From JAGOFO01 sp964522105 (GTDB lineage Bacteria; Myxococcota_A; UBA9042; DTJE01): a stretch of 64,000 bases of DNA. Made by a program: the position numbers and the translations under genes. Numbering within the stretch: the stretch's first letter is position 1; each line of letters starts with the position of its first letter. This document shows, one piece after another, positions 23,862 through 32,632 of the stretch. The DNA lies in the NCBI GenBank assembly GCA_964522105.1, contig CAZFVA010000016.1, positions 15,392 through 79,391 on the forward strand, written 5' to 3'. The notes beneath the pieces were generated by a model. That model was given only the letters and a program-made list of their open reading frames with translations. It searched no databases and was not told the DNA's origin.

Positions 23862-26800
23862 ATAGCGCACGCAGACTGGCCCTGGACAGCATAACCAGTT
23901 ATGTACGGTTCGGTATGACGATGCTGATCCAGTTCTTCATGGTTCCGGTGATGCTTTCCAGCCTGGGCAAGGAAGGTTATGGACTGTGGACCTTGTCGTT
24001 CGCGGTTCTGGGGATACTGACTCTTGTCGACATGGGATTTTCCATGGGAGCGGTCAGGTTTACCGCCGAGGCTCGTGGAAAGCAGGATTTAGACGAAAGA
24101 AACCGGATGCTCAGCACGGTACTGGCCGTGTTTCTGGTGCTTGTCGTTGTAATTGCTGCCATTGTCGGCGTCATCAGCATCTTTTATCACGATCTTTTTG
24201 ATCTGTGCGAAACCGACGTCGCGCACGCGCTGCCCGTGCTGTGGATACTGTCTTTACGGATGATAATCGGCCTTCCGCTAAGCATCTTCCGTTCAATTCT
24301 TTTTGGCGATCGCAAGATCACGCAGGTCAATATCATACAGGCTGCCGGTGCCCTGGCGTACGGTGTTCTGGGCTGGATTGTACTGAAGGCAGGTTATGGA
24401 ATAATCGGCCTGGCGTGGGTTAATGCCGGGACTCTGCTGGTGGAATACGCCGTCTATATGATTTTCGCTTTTGCGACGGTGGAAGGGTTGAAACTCAATC
24501 CATTTCACGCAAAGCGCAAAGCTTTCACGACGATTATGTTCATCTCGCTGGCCCAGTTCATAGTGACCTTGTCAGGGCTGGTCCTTCTGAAGATGGACCC
24601 GATCATTATCAAACTGTTTTTACCACTGACCGCGGTTGCTTCCTACGGTGTGGCCCTGAAGGTCGCCGAAAGCGTCTTTCTGCTGCTGAAGCAGGGTGTA
24701 AACGTCCTTGGACCACGTGCGGCAGAATTTCATGGTGCCGGCCAGATGCACCTTCTGCTTGATTTCATGATAAGCGGGATGAAGTTTGTAACCGCTCCCG
24801 CCGCCATCATCATGTTCTGTGTCTGGATGTTCGGCGGCCATATGCTGGAATTCTGGATTGGACATGGCTTTGATGACGCAGTACCGGCGTTGATAATCCT
24901 TGTGACCGCAATCTGTCTGTCCGTTCCCCAACTTGTCGCGTCCGGCATATTTACGATGACGGGGCACCACAAATTGACCGCGATCGCCACCGCGATGGGC
25001 GCGCTTATCAATCTGGTGCTGAGCGTTATTTTGATTCAGTTCATGGGCATAACCGGTGTTTCGATCGGTACGTTGTGCGCATCGTTATTCATTGATCTTA
25101 TTGTTGTTCTGTGGCTGACCGGCAAGTACTACGGTCTGACGTACGGTGTCTTTGTAACGCAGGTCGTGTTGCCTCAGGTGATTCCGTCCATAGTCTGTCT
25201 GGGAATACTGGCCGCTTTTCGCCTGTGGCTGCCCCCCTGGAACATAGTCAGTCTGCTTGCCGTGTGTGCGGTCGCTGCTGCGGGGTACCTGTTTGTCTTC
25301 ATGAAGCTTTCATTGATACCAAGCGAGCAGAATTTCTTCAGAAAGGCACTCGGCCGCAAGGTCGTTCCAACTTTGAAGCCGGTTATCGACCAGTGGCCGC
25401 TTACCGACGAGTTTGTTGCTGACTATCAGGAGCTGCGTCGCGTTGGAGCAGGCTCAAGCGTATTCAATGATGTTGACTGGTTACGCGCCGGAATCGAGTT
25501 TGGTGCACGCAAGAACTCGAAGGTGGTTTCCGTCAGGTTCCTGGATAATCACGGTCTGACTGCCGCCATGGGCATATTTGCAGGAACCGAATACCAGGAA
25601 GGTCGGCTGAATTTCAAAGTTCTTAGAACAATTGACACAAATACCCAGAGGTTTATTCCAATAGTTGGAAGGGACAGGGAATCGATTTCAAAGGCTATGC
25701 ACAGCCTGATCGGCAGCTTTAATTCGAGCTACGACGTCATCGATTTCTTCAAACTTGACGGTCAGTTTCTTGAGTCTGTCAGAGGTTGCCGGAGGGTTAG
25801 CACGGAACTGCATGACCGGCAACCAAGGATCATTATCGACGGTTCGTTTGAAGACTATCTGGCAATGAGGGGGCGTGCGCACCGCAAGAAGATTAAGCGG
25901 CGCCGTCAGTACGTCGAGGATGCATTCGGCGAACTGACTTTTGTCCGCCTGCGCAGTCCTGAAGATTATGCCGGCATCGATCTGCAGACGTTGCTGGACG
26001 AGCTTTTTGCAATTTATGAGCGCAAATGGGCCGATGATTCGGATGCAAATCCGGGCGTCATCAACAGCATGAAACCGTTTGTCTGTCGGATAGCGCCGAA
26101 GTTCATGCAGGAAGGCAATCTTGATATCTGCATGCTGAAGGCAGGACCGCGAATACTGGCTTTCGACATCAATCTGGTCAACGACGGCGTTATCAACATG
26201 ATATGCGGCGCCTACGAGCCGGACACCGCACACACAGGCCCCGGCAGTGCTCTTCTGATCGAGGAGATCAGGAATTCGTGTGAACGAGGTGACCAGGTAA
26301 TTGAGTTCGGCGGCGGGTATCTTGATTACAAGATGTTGTGGACGAAGGATGTCGAAAATTCCTGGCATATGAGGTTCTTTTCTACCACCGCCATCGGTCG
26401 CATCAAACACGTTGCCTGGCGGCTGAGTCCGCGAAGAATCAAGACGCGGCTTGCCAGCATTTTCTACAGGATAGCGAGGTCAAAATTGAACGGGAAACTG
26501 TTTGAATTCGGCTCGTTCAATGTCTATTCCTTTGAAGCGATGCGTGCGTTGCCGGTTGAATCCCTGGGCCTGGAAGCCCGCCCGGTGACGCCGGCCGATC
26601 TGCCCGCCCTGTGCAGATGTCGCGCGATGGCCGACATCGAAAAGGGCAGTCAGGAAATGGCTGTCCGGATGTCACGGGGGGCCGGGGGGCTGGCACTGTG
26701 GGATAAGGACCGAGTGGTCGCATATGGCTGGTTGAACCGTGGAACGAATCTGCAGGAAGACAGTGACAGATACAGGATGAATATGGGGCAGGCCGGGGCT

Positions 26801-27133
26801 TATGTGTTTGATACGTTTATACATCCTGACTTCCGGGGGCGCAGTTTGTACCCGGTTCTTGTCAAATCCATGATGAAGCATGCCGAGTCGCAAGGTATCA
26901 GCCAGTTCTACGTGACAGTTGATACAACGAATGAAAGAAGTATTCGCGCCCATCAGAAGGCCGGGGTTGAGCTGATCGAGACCGTTCAGTTCCTGGATCT
27001 TGGTTTTGTCACGATGCACGATGCCGTATTTGAAGGTAAACACCGGCGGCAGTGGGACTTCAAGTGGAAGCGTCGCGATTTTGTGTCCACCAGGGTTAAG
27101 GACGGGGGGCTGAATGTCCAGGAAAACGGTTGA
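23858..27133 (+). CDS. Wzx-type flippase fused to FemAB/BioF2-like and GNAT acyltransferase domains
   Basis: Unusual 1091-residue triple fusion. Residues 1-485 form a polysaccharide flippase of the MATE/Wzx superfamily with about twelve to fourteen helices (start SITSYVRFGMTMLIQFFMVP), which would move lipid-linked repeat units across the inner membrane. Residues about 500-860 resemble the BioF2/FemAB-like acyltransferase fold (RAHRKKIKRRRQ near 671; ACMLK... replaced here by DICMLKAGPRILAFDINLV). Residues about 904-1060 form a second GNAT domain with HPDFRGRSLYPVLVKSM as the acyl-CoA-binding loop. The start is TTG 23858 behind GGAGG, overlapping wzy by 4 bp, and the next gene overlaps by 20 bp. 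No frameshift is visible, so the fusion appears genuine. Modification of the repeat unit coupled to flipping is inferred. Confidence 0.85.
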   Translation: MNSARRLALDSITSYVRFGMTMLIQFFMVPVMLSSLGKEGYGLWTLSFAVLGILTLVDMGFSMGAVRFTAEARGKQDLDERNRMLSTVLAVFLVLVVVIAAIVGVISIFYHDLFDLCETDVAHALPVLWILSLRMIIGLPLSIFRSILFGDRKITQVNIIQAAGALAYGVLGWIVLKAGYGIIGLAWVNAGTLLVEYAVYMIFAFATVEGLKLNPFHAKRKAFTTIMFISLAQFIVTLSGLVLLKMDPIIIKLFLPLTAVASYGVALKVAESVFLLLKQGVNVLGPRAAEFHGAGQMHLLLDFMISGMKFVTAPAAIIMFCVWMFGGHMLEFWIGHGFDDAVPALIILVTAICLSVPQLVASGIFTMTGHHKLTAIATAMGALINLVLSVILIQFMGITGVSIGTLCASLFIDLIVVLWLTGKYYGLTYGVFVTQVVLPQVIPSIVCLGILAAFRLWLPPWNIVSLLAVCAVAAAGYLFVFMKLSLIPSEQNFFRKALGRKVVPTLKPVIDQWPLTDEFVADYQELRRVGAGSSVFNDVDWLRAGIEFGARKNSKVVSVRFLDNHGLTAAMGIFAGTEYQEGRLNFKVLRTIDTNTQRFIPIVGRDRESISKAMHSLIGSFNSSYDVIDFFKLDGQFLESVRGCRRVSTELHDRQPRIIIDGSFEDYLAMRGRAHRKKIKRRRQYVEDAFGELTFVRLRSPEDYAGIDLQTLLDELFAIYERKWADDSDANPGVINSMKPFVCRIAPKFMQEGNLDICMLKAGPRILAFDINLVNDGVINMICGAYEPDTAHTGPGSALLIEEIRNSCERGDQVIEFGGGYLDYKMLWTKDVENSWHMRFFSTTAIGRIKHVAWRLSPRRIKTRLASIFYRIARSKLNGKLFEFGSFNVYSFEAMRALPVESLGLEARPVTPADLPALCRCRAMADIEKGSQEMAVRMSRGAGGLALWDKDRVVAYGWLNRGTNLQEDSDRYRMNMGQAGAYVFDTFIHPDFRGRSLYPVLVKSMMKHAESQGISQFYVTVDTTNERSIRAHQKAGVELIETVQFLDLGFVTMHDAVFEGKHRRQWDFKWKRRDFVSTRVKDGGLNVQENG

Positions 27134-28331
27134 TGTTATCCCGCTGCGTTCAGAAGGCGACTGGGCTGGGCTGAAAGACCGCTACGACGCCCTGTATGTC
27201 CGTTTCGGCTGCTGTCCGTTCATGGACTTTGAATATCTGCACCTGAACTGGACGTCTTTCTACCCTGAAACGACGTGCTGGTACCTGGAATTTCGTGGGG
27301 GGCAGGGCGAAACTGTTGCCGCGGGCATCTACCGTGAGTTTGTGCATGTCGAAAGCCCGCTGAAGCCTAAAGCCCTGCGTTCAATTGACCACACCATGTT
27401 CATGGCAATCGACCCGTTCATGCATGACCGCACCAAAGCTGCCAGTGCGTTTGATACCGTTGCCGGCCTGTTATCTGACGTCCAGAAGGCGACCGGTGCA
27501 GATATGTTCAGCCTGTTTCGCATGAGTGATGTGGCCGCAGGTAGTCTGGCTGACGCACTTGTTCGATGTGGCCTGTACGTGCGTCGGGAAGACTGCCTTA
27601 GTTCGGCGTCGATGGACCTTTCTATTGATCCTGAAGCGTTTTATATCGCAAAGAAGCGGCAGGTCAGGGATACAAGACGCCTGGAACGTAAAACGATAGA
27701 AGCCTTTCCCGACGGCGTGGGCTTTCAGGATATCAAGACATGGGAACTGACCGATTCAGCGTTTGAAGAGGTGTTGCACCGGTTGGACGTGCTTGAACAG
27801 AAGACGTGGCAGAACTCGTGGGAACGCGGGTCCGAACGTGTTGATGTAGAACTTACAGCCAGCTTCAATCATGCAGCAATGCACCAGTGGCGGCAGTCCA
27901 GATTGCTTAATCTGTACATTCAGACTCTATACGGGAAAGATGTGTCGTTTTTCATGATTCTGGACCGCTGCCCGACGATATGGGCGTTGAAGATGGGGTT
28001 TGACCCTGAATATGCCGATTACGGTGTCGGGAAGCAGGTGTTTCTGCACACCATTTCACAAAAGCTGCAATGTTGTTCCGGAGCCGCTATGGAACTTGGC
28101 GGTGGCGCCAATGAGTGGAAGCTGCGCTGGAGCCCCGATTTGTTCAATCTGCAGAAGATCGAGTGGGCGCTTCCCAGCTTGAAGGGCAGGGCGTGGCAGA
28201 TTTTCCAGCGGGCGCGGGCTGTCATTAAAAAGCTGAAACCTGCCAGATCTGCAGGTGTTTCCGAAGCCGCGGCCCCTTCATCAAAGCCTGCCGGCGATTC
28301 CACCGCGACCGATACTGCCGCCACGGATTAG
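27114..28331 (+). CDS. BioF2/FemAB-like GNAT acyltransferase
   Basis: Cytoplasmic 405-residue acyltransferase, probably adding an acyl or aminoacyl group to a sugar intermediate. The middle region (KKRQVRDTRRLERKTIEAF, near 180) and the C-terminal FMILDRCPTIWALKMGFDPEYADYG segment match the double-GNAT fold of the BioF2/FemAB group. The last 35 residues are a low-complexity Ala/Ser/Thr/Pro tail. It is a distant relative of the middle domain of the preceding fusion and overlaps that gene by 20 bp. Last gene of the plus-strand operon; it converges on the GT2 gene 14 bp away. Confidence 0.78.
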   Translation: MSRKTVDVIPLRSEGDWAGLKDRYDALYVRFGCCPFMDFEYLHLNWTSFYPETTCWYLEFRGGQGETVAAGIYREFVHVESPLKPKALRSIDHTMFMAIDPFMHDRTKAASAFDTVAGLLSDVQKATGADMFSLFRMSDVAAGSLADALVRCGLYVRREDCLSSASMDLSIDPEAFYIAKKRQVRDTRRLERKTIEAFPDGVGFQDIKTWELTDSAFEEVLHRLDVLEQKTWQNSWERGSERVDVELTASFNHAAMHQWRQSRLLNLYIQTLYGKDVSFFMILDRCPTIWALKMGFDPEYADYGVGKQVFLHTISQKLQCCSGAAMELGGGANEWKLRWSPDLFNLQKIEWALPSLKGRAWQIFQRARAVIKKLKPARSAGVSEAAAPSSKPAGDSTATDTAATD

Positions 28332-28345
28332 GTGTGCTGTCCGGT

Positions 28346-29245
28346 CTATTTTCCCTGCTCAAAGCGGTCCAGAACGGTCTTTTGACCAGTGGAAATGTCG
28401 GTGTCGTTTTGTTGTTTGCGGGCGTGTCCGTGGTTGTTCCCTTTGAACCATGCCCACTGGTCAACAGCGCGGCGGATCGGGGCGGCCGGGATATCGCGGA
28501 AGTCACGCGCAAGCAGGTCGGCCCTGATGTCCCGCGCTGTCTGCATTGCCGCGCCAAAGACGGCGGCAGCGACGCTACGGTGTGCGTTGTAGATGAACGC
28601 GTCGGCTTCGCCTTCAATGAATTTACGGCCGTAGATGCCTTTCAGCGAGTAGTTGTGCGAATGAATAACGGTGGCCTGCGGCAGATAGGCGACTTTGTAA
28701 CCTTTGCCGGTTGCCCAGTTTCCCCATTCGGTGTCTTCGGAACCCCATGAGTCGGCATAAAAATGGTGTTCATCCCAGTACTTGCGTCCAAGGCCCGCGA
28801 ACGGCAGTGAAAACTTCATCCACTCCGGGGCAGGGCCGCTTTCAGGGAATGACCTTTCGTATTCAGCACGCACCCACGTCCAGGCTCCCGGCCGGGCGAC
28901 CTGACGGCAGAACGCGGCGGCCGTCCCAGCCATTTCAAGTGCATCCACGACCGCGCCAAGCACGCCGGGGCCACACGGGACACAGTCCGAATTCTGAAAC
29001 ACTATCAGTGGTGATGTTGAATTCTGTATTGCGGCGTTCAGGACGTTCCCGGGTACATAGTCGCCAGCTTCAACTTTCATCAGTCGGTGCGGGTACTTCG
29101 CAACTTCAGCCAGCGTCCCGTCAGTCGAACCTGAATCAACGACCAGCAGTTCAAAGTCTTTGAAATCCTGCGAAAACAGCGCCGTGAGCGCGTGGGACAC
29201 TATGCTTTCGCTGTTCTTTGTCCGCATGATTACGGTGACTTTCAT
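28346..29245 (-). CDS. family 2 glycosyltransferase
   Basis: Inverting GT-A glycosyltransferase of 299 residues. It opens MKVTVIMRTKNSESIVSHAL and has the nucleotide-sugar site DFELLVVDSGSTDGT. The metal-binding region is VFQNSDCVP, where the usual DxD is replaced by NSD, and EDTEWGNW is a plausible catalytic-base segment. I used ATG 29245 instead of the frame to 29428: it begins at the conserved first strand and overlaps the upstream deacetylase stop by exactly 4 bp (ATGA). Last gene of the long minus-strand exopolysaccharide operon. Donor and acceptor are unknown. Confidence 0.88.
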   Translation of the reverse strand: MKVTVIMRTKNSESIVSHALTALFSQDFKDFELLVVDSGSTDGTLAEVAKYPHRLMKVEAGDYVPGNVLNAAIQNSTSPLIVFQNSDCVPCGPGVLGAVVDALEMAGTAAAFCRQVARPGAWTWVRAEYERSFPESGPAPEWMKFSLPFAGLGRKYWDEHHFYADSWGSEDTEWGNWATGKGYKVAYLPQATVIHSHNYSLKGIYGRKFIEGEADAFIYNAHRSVAAAVFGAAMQTARDIRADLLARDFRDIPAAPIRRAVDQWAWFKGNNHGHARKQQNDTDISTGQKTVLDRFEQGK

Positions 29246-30057
29246 GTGTTTTTCCCCGGCAGGACCTGTGACATGTGGAGACACTCGCGAGTCTTCAGAT
29301 ACGCCGCAATCCTGGAAAATCCTTTGAAGCGGTCGGCCAGATACATGGTTATGGGGTGAATAATCATGTTGGAAATCACGCCCTTTTCTTCGTTTTCCTG
29401 CAGCCCGGCGATGACCAGGTCCGTCCATTCTTCAATCTGGTAAGACTGCGGTCCGAAGTCATCAGACCAGTTATATCTTTTCTGCCAGTTTGCCACCCAC
29501 TCCGGCGTCCTTTCGGCATGATAGATATGTTCATGGTCGGGAATGACGTTGATTGGAAAGTTGTAAATGCCGGTCTTATGAAGCTGCGGCCCCGGCGAAT
29601 TCTTCTGTACGCCGTCGCTGACGCAGATGATCCCCGCTCGCTGAAGGACTTCTTCAGTCCACGGGCCGTGCATGTACATGTGGTTGCGCCACAGGTTAAT
29701 CGTTTTACCAGTGCGCGCCCTGGCCGCCGCAATAGTCAGCCTTGCGTCAACGTACTGCATGACCGGCGGTCCGTTGTACGATTTCAGAACTTTGTTAAAC
29801 ACCCGGTGAACGATTTCAGGCTGGAAACATGAAAAATTGTGCCCCCCGAATTCAACAAGACGATGGTTTACAATCGGTTCAATGTCTTTCCATTCTTCGG
29901 TAAAACATCTGCCAGAAACAAAGAAAGTCACAGGAATATCAGCGCCTTCCAGAATCTTCAGGAACAGTTGTGTGGTCTGCAGTTCGGTGATGTCGCAGTG
30001 TTTCTGGTTTCCCGTCCCCAGGCTGTTGTGATGAAGGTCACCAGTCAGACAAATCAC
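29242..30057 (-). CDS. polysaccharide deacetylase (NodB)-like protein
   Basis: The 271-residue protein has a NodB-like outline. The first motif is LTGDLHHN where NodB has TFDDG, then TFFVSGR (typical second strand), FGGHNFS as a reduced HxxxH motif, and LWRNHMYMHGP in place of RxPY. Divergence at the metal site leaves activity uncertain; it belongs to a distant NodB subfamily or has altered chemistry. No signal peptide is seen, so it would act in the cytoplasm. It overlaps the GT2 gene by 4 bp and follows the nucleotidyltransferase-like gene by 3 bp. Confidence 0.62.
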   Translation of the reverse strand: MICLTGDLHHNSLGTGNQKHCDITELQTTQLFLKILEGADIPVTFFVSGRCFTEEWKDIEPIVNHRLVEFGGHNFSCFQPEIVHRVFNKVLKSYNGPPVMQYVDARLTIAAARARTGKTINLWRNHMYMHGPWTEEVLQRAGIICVSDGVQKNSPGPQLHKTGIYNFPINVIPDHEHIYHAERTPEWVANWQKRYNWSDDFGPQSYQIEEWTDLVIAGLQENEEKGVISNMIIHPITMYLADRFKGFSRIAAYLKTRECLHMSQVLPGKNT

Positions 30058-30060
30058 GGT

Positions 30061-31293
30061 TCAGACCTCCAGATTCAGGCCAAGCTTCTTTGCGGCGTGG
30101 GCGAAATTCGGGTCGTTGTAAAGGCCCCATTTCACCAGCCACGCTTTTCTTACAGCGTTAATATCTGAACCCGCACCACCATCGTCTGCCGATAATTCAC
30201 CGACATTCAAAAAGTCCCGGGCGACATTCATGATTTCACCGTCCAGATCGTAGATGACGGCCGGAAAAATCGTTGCCATTTTCAGGTCTTCCGGCGCCAT
30301 TCTGAACAGCAGGTCTTGATGTCCGCCCTGATTATGCAGGTTTCGGTGTACCCCGCGTGCGACTTTTATGGCGAATATCGGGCTTGTTATTGCCTGTCTG
30401 TACGATCCGCAAACGGCCCGGTCAAGATAAGTGTTCCACGTCAGGTCTTTGCGTTTAAGCCGTGACGATTCAATCGTAAGGTGAACTTCTTTTAATGTTT
30501 CAACCAGTTCCGCAGTCCATTTCACCGGGTTTCTGTCGGTAAAAGCGGCGTATTCAGGCTGGAAGCGAAATTCCATTGCGTCGTTGTAGATGTCTTTGAA
30601 ATATTTGGGCACATCGCTTCTGGCCTTCATATTCGCGGCCTTCTCCAGATAGCTCCAGGAATAAGCGCCTTTGAAGAACAGCAACGCGTCGCCGTAGCCG
30701 ATAATCGCTTTCATCGCGTGTCTGACGATGGCTTTCGGGGTGCGGTCGGTTGTCGCCATTTGACTGCACAGGGCCTGATTAATGACCATCAGCGTGCCGC
30801 GATTCACCAGCAGATTCAGGATATCAAGCGGGTCAATGCCCGCCGCCTTCGGCCTGTGGAAAGCGTGTACGACCTTTTCAGAACCGGCCAGTACTTTGTG
30901 GCCGTGGTAGAAGTCATACCAGAACACTGTTCGTGGAAAAAGCGCCAGTCTGGCCAGCGGCATGAACCCGAGATCTATGCCGAATCCGGTGCGCTGGCGG
31001 ATCTCTTCAACTTCGGAATCCAGTCTGCCCTTCATGTCGTGGTGAAGTCGCGACAATGGGGTGGTCAAAAGCATGAAATCAAGGTTGTTGTGGGCTTTCT
31101 GGCGGCCGTCTTCCACCACGACGCCACCTTCACCGCGCCCGTATCCACCGACAAGCAGAACTGCGGCCACGGTGCCGGCAGGGATATTGGCCAGAATTCT
31201 AGAAGTTACCTCGGTGGCCACCTCTTTGATGTCGCGTTCAACTTCAGGTCCGCCGCGAACTGTGAAATGACCGGGGTCGGTGTTGATTTTCAT
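30061..31293 (-). CDS. nucleotidyltransferase-like protein of unknown function
   Basis: The 410-residue protein belongs to no family I can name. The N-terminal 110 residues look like a minimal nucleotidyltransferase fold. A glycine turn GGYGRGEG (residues 49-56) corresponds to the GSxxRGE turn. NNLDFMLL about 20 residues later and GIDLGFM near 105 could supply metal-binding acidic residues. The first loop is longer than usual and one Asp position is Asn. The remaining 300 residues are helical with many aromatic and basic residues (KAIIGYGDALLFFKGAYSW). It overlaps the upstream GT4 gene by 4 bp within a glycosyltransferase operon. A role in activating or modifying a sugar or lipid intermediate is a guess. 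Confidence 0.6.
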   Translation of the reverse strand: MKINTDPGHFTVRGGPEVERDIKEVATEVTSRILANIPAGTVAAVLLVGGYGRGEGGVVVEDGRQKAHNNLDFMLLTTPLSRLHHDMKGRLDSEVEEIRQRTGFGIDLGFMPLARLALFPRTVFWYDFYHGHKVLAGSEKVVHAFHRPKAAGIDPLDILNLLVNRGTLMVINQALCSQMATTDRTPKAIVRHAMKAIIGYGDALLFFKGAYSWSYLEKAANMKARSDVPKYFKDIYNDAMEFRFQPEYAAFTDRNPVKWTAELVETLKEVHLTIESSRLKRKDLTWNTYLDRAVCGSYRQAITSPIFAIKVARGVHRNLHNQGGHQDLLFRMAPEDLKMATIFPAVIYDLDGEIMNVARDFLNVGELSADDGGAGSDINAVRKAWLVKWGLYNDPNFAHAAKKLGLNLEV

Positions 31294-32632
31294 CGTTTTG
31301 CCCTGTGTTCTGCATGTCGTTTAATCATCAGTTCAAAGAATGAAACCAGCTTCTGAATATGCATCTGTGGCGTGTACTTGTCTGTAAGAGACTTCAAGCC
31401 ATTTTCTGCAAACTTTCCGGCCAGTTCTGGCTCGCCAACAAGACACCTGATTGTGGCAGCAAGTGCAGCGGGGTCCTGAGGTGGCGNNNNNNNNNNNNNN
31501 NNNNNNNNNNNNNNNNNNNNNNNNNNNNNNNNNNNNNNNNNNNNNNNNNNNNNNNNNNNNNNNNNNNNNNNNNNNNNNNNNNNNNNTCGCCAACAAGACA
31601 CCTGATTGTGGCAGCAAGTGCAGCGGGGTCCTGAGGTGGCGCATACAGCAGGCCGGTTTCGCCGTCCTTCAGCCATTCGGTGATGCCGCCGACGTCTGAA
31701 GCAATGACCGGCGTTCCAGCGGCAAAGGCAGCCAGTCCTGTAAGGCAGAACGTCTCGGGCTCGCGGCTTGGAATCACCATGATCGCTGATGTCGCGATTT
31801 CCATGTTAAGGTCGTCCGGTGACAGCCAACCGGTAAAGGTGACCCGTTCGCTGACGCCTGCCGCCGCCGCACATTCCACGAACATGTCCTTCTGAGGCCC
31901 GTCACCCGCCACCGTCAGTGTTACCGCCGGATCAAGAAGAGCCAATGCTTTTATAAGGATATCAAGCCCTTTGCCGCGAACAAGCGTCCCGGCAAACACC
32001 AATTTTCTGTCATCGCGTGTAACGACCGGCATCACGGCCGGGGGTACTATGAACAGTGGCACGGCCCTGGTGGCTGCTGCCGGAAAATCGTGCTTCACAA
32101 TCAGGTTGGCCATGTATTGCGAACCGGAAATGAAGCCGGTAAGTTCGCGGTTTGCCTGAAGAACTTTTTCCTTTGACGCAGCGGTTGAAATGCCGAGCCC
32201 GGTGATTCCCGTGCCGGTTTTTACAATGCCAAGGCATCTGAAGCAGTGAAATCCCATCGGGACGGTGCACGTATGGTTTGTAATCGCAAAGTACTTGTGG
32301 TCCCTGGGGCAGAACGGGCTGTGATCATGGAAAAATCGCACCGATGGAATACCGGTTGCGGCGATTGCGTTGATCGTTTCGATGTCCGCGACGTTGTGCA
32401 CGTAAATCAGGTCAGGTTTCAACGCGGCGACCGTCGTCTTCAGTGTCGTTGAATCAAGCGGAAATGCCTTTTCAAATGGACTTGTGAATTTGTAGTCCCA
32501 CGGCCTTTCGATACCGGCCATCAGCATATTGCTGAAGCCCTGGCGTGCCAGCAGCGTCGCAGTCTCGTGAATGTACTTTTCGGCCCCGCCGGAAAAGGTC
32601 GCCAGATTGTTAATCCACAGGATTGTCTTCAT
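31290..32632 (-). CDS. family 4 (GT-B) glycosyltransferase, split by a false gap
   Basis: GT-B glycosyltransferase of about 395 residues once the artefact is removed. The N-terminal domain begins KTILWINNLATFSGGAEKYI; the C-terminal donor domain has KLVFAGTLVRGKGLDILIKA and SDVGGITEWLKDGETG. In the usual EX7E motif the second Glu is replaced by Ala (ETFCLTGLAA), so activity may be altered. One hundred N at 31487-31586 with duplicated 55-bp flanks interrupt the gene. Deleting 155 bp makes the two frames coincide. It overlaps the GH9 gene stop by 4 bp and the next gene by 4 bp. Confidence 0.85.
31432..31486. repeat. 55-bp gap-flank duplicate, left copy (assembly artefact)
   Basis: Identical to 31587-31641 across the N run; same length as the duplicate at 7.4 kb, consistent with a k-mer overlap of contig ends. 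Confidence 0.9.
31487..31586. other. scaffold gap of 100 N, probably false
   Basis: Flanked by identical 55-bp sequences. Removing one copy and the Ns restores a continuous GT4 reading frame. Confidence 0.9.
31587..31641. repeat. 55-bp gap-flank duplicate, right copy (assembly artefact)
   Basis: Second copy of 31432-31486; it codes again for the segment around AALAATIRCLVGE of the glycosyltransferase. Confidence 0.9.

Noticed and set aside
25688..26410. Open frame of 240 codons opposite the BioF2-like domain of the flippase fusion
   Set aside because: Mirror of real coding sequence; no start context or domain.
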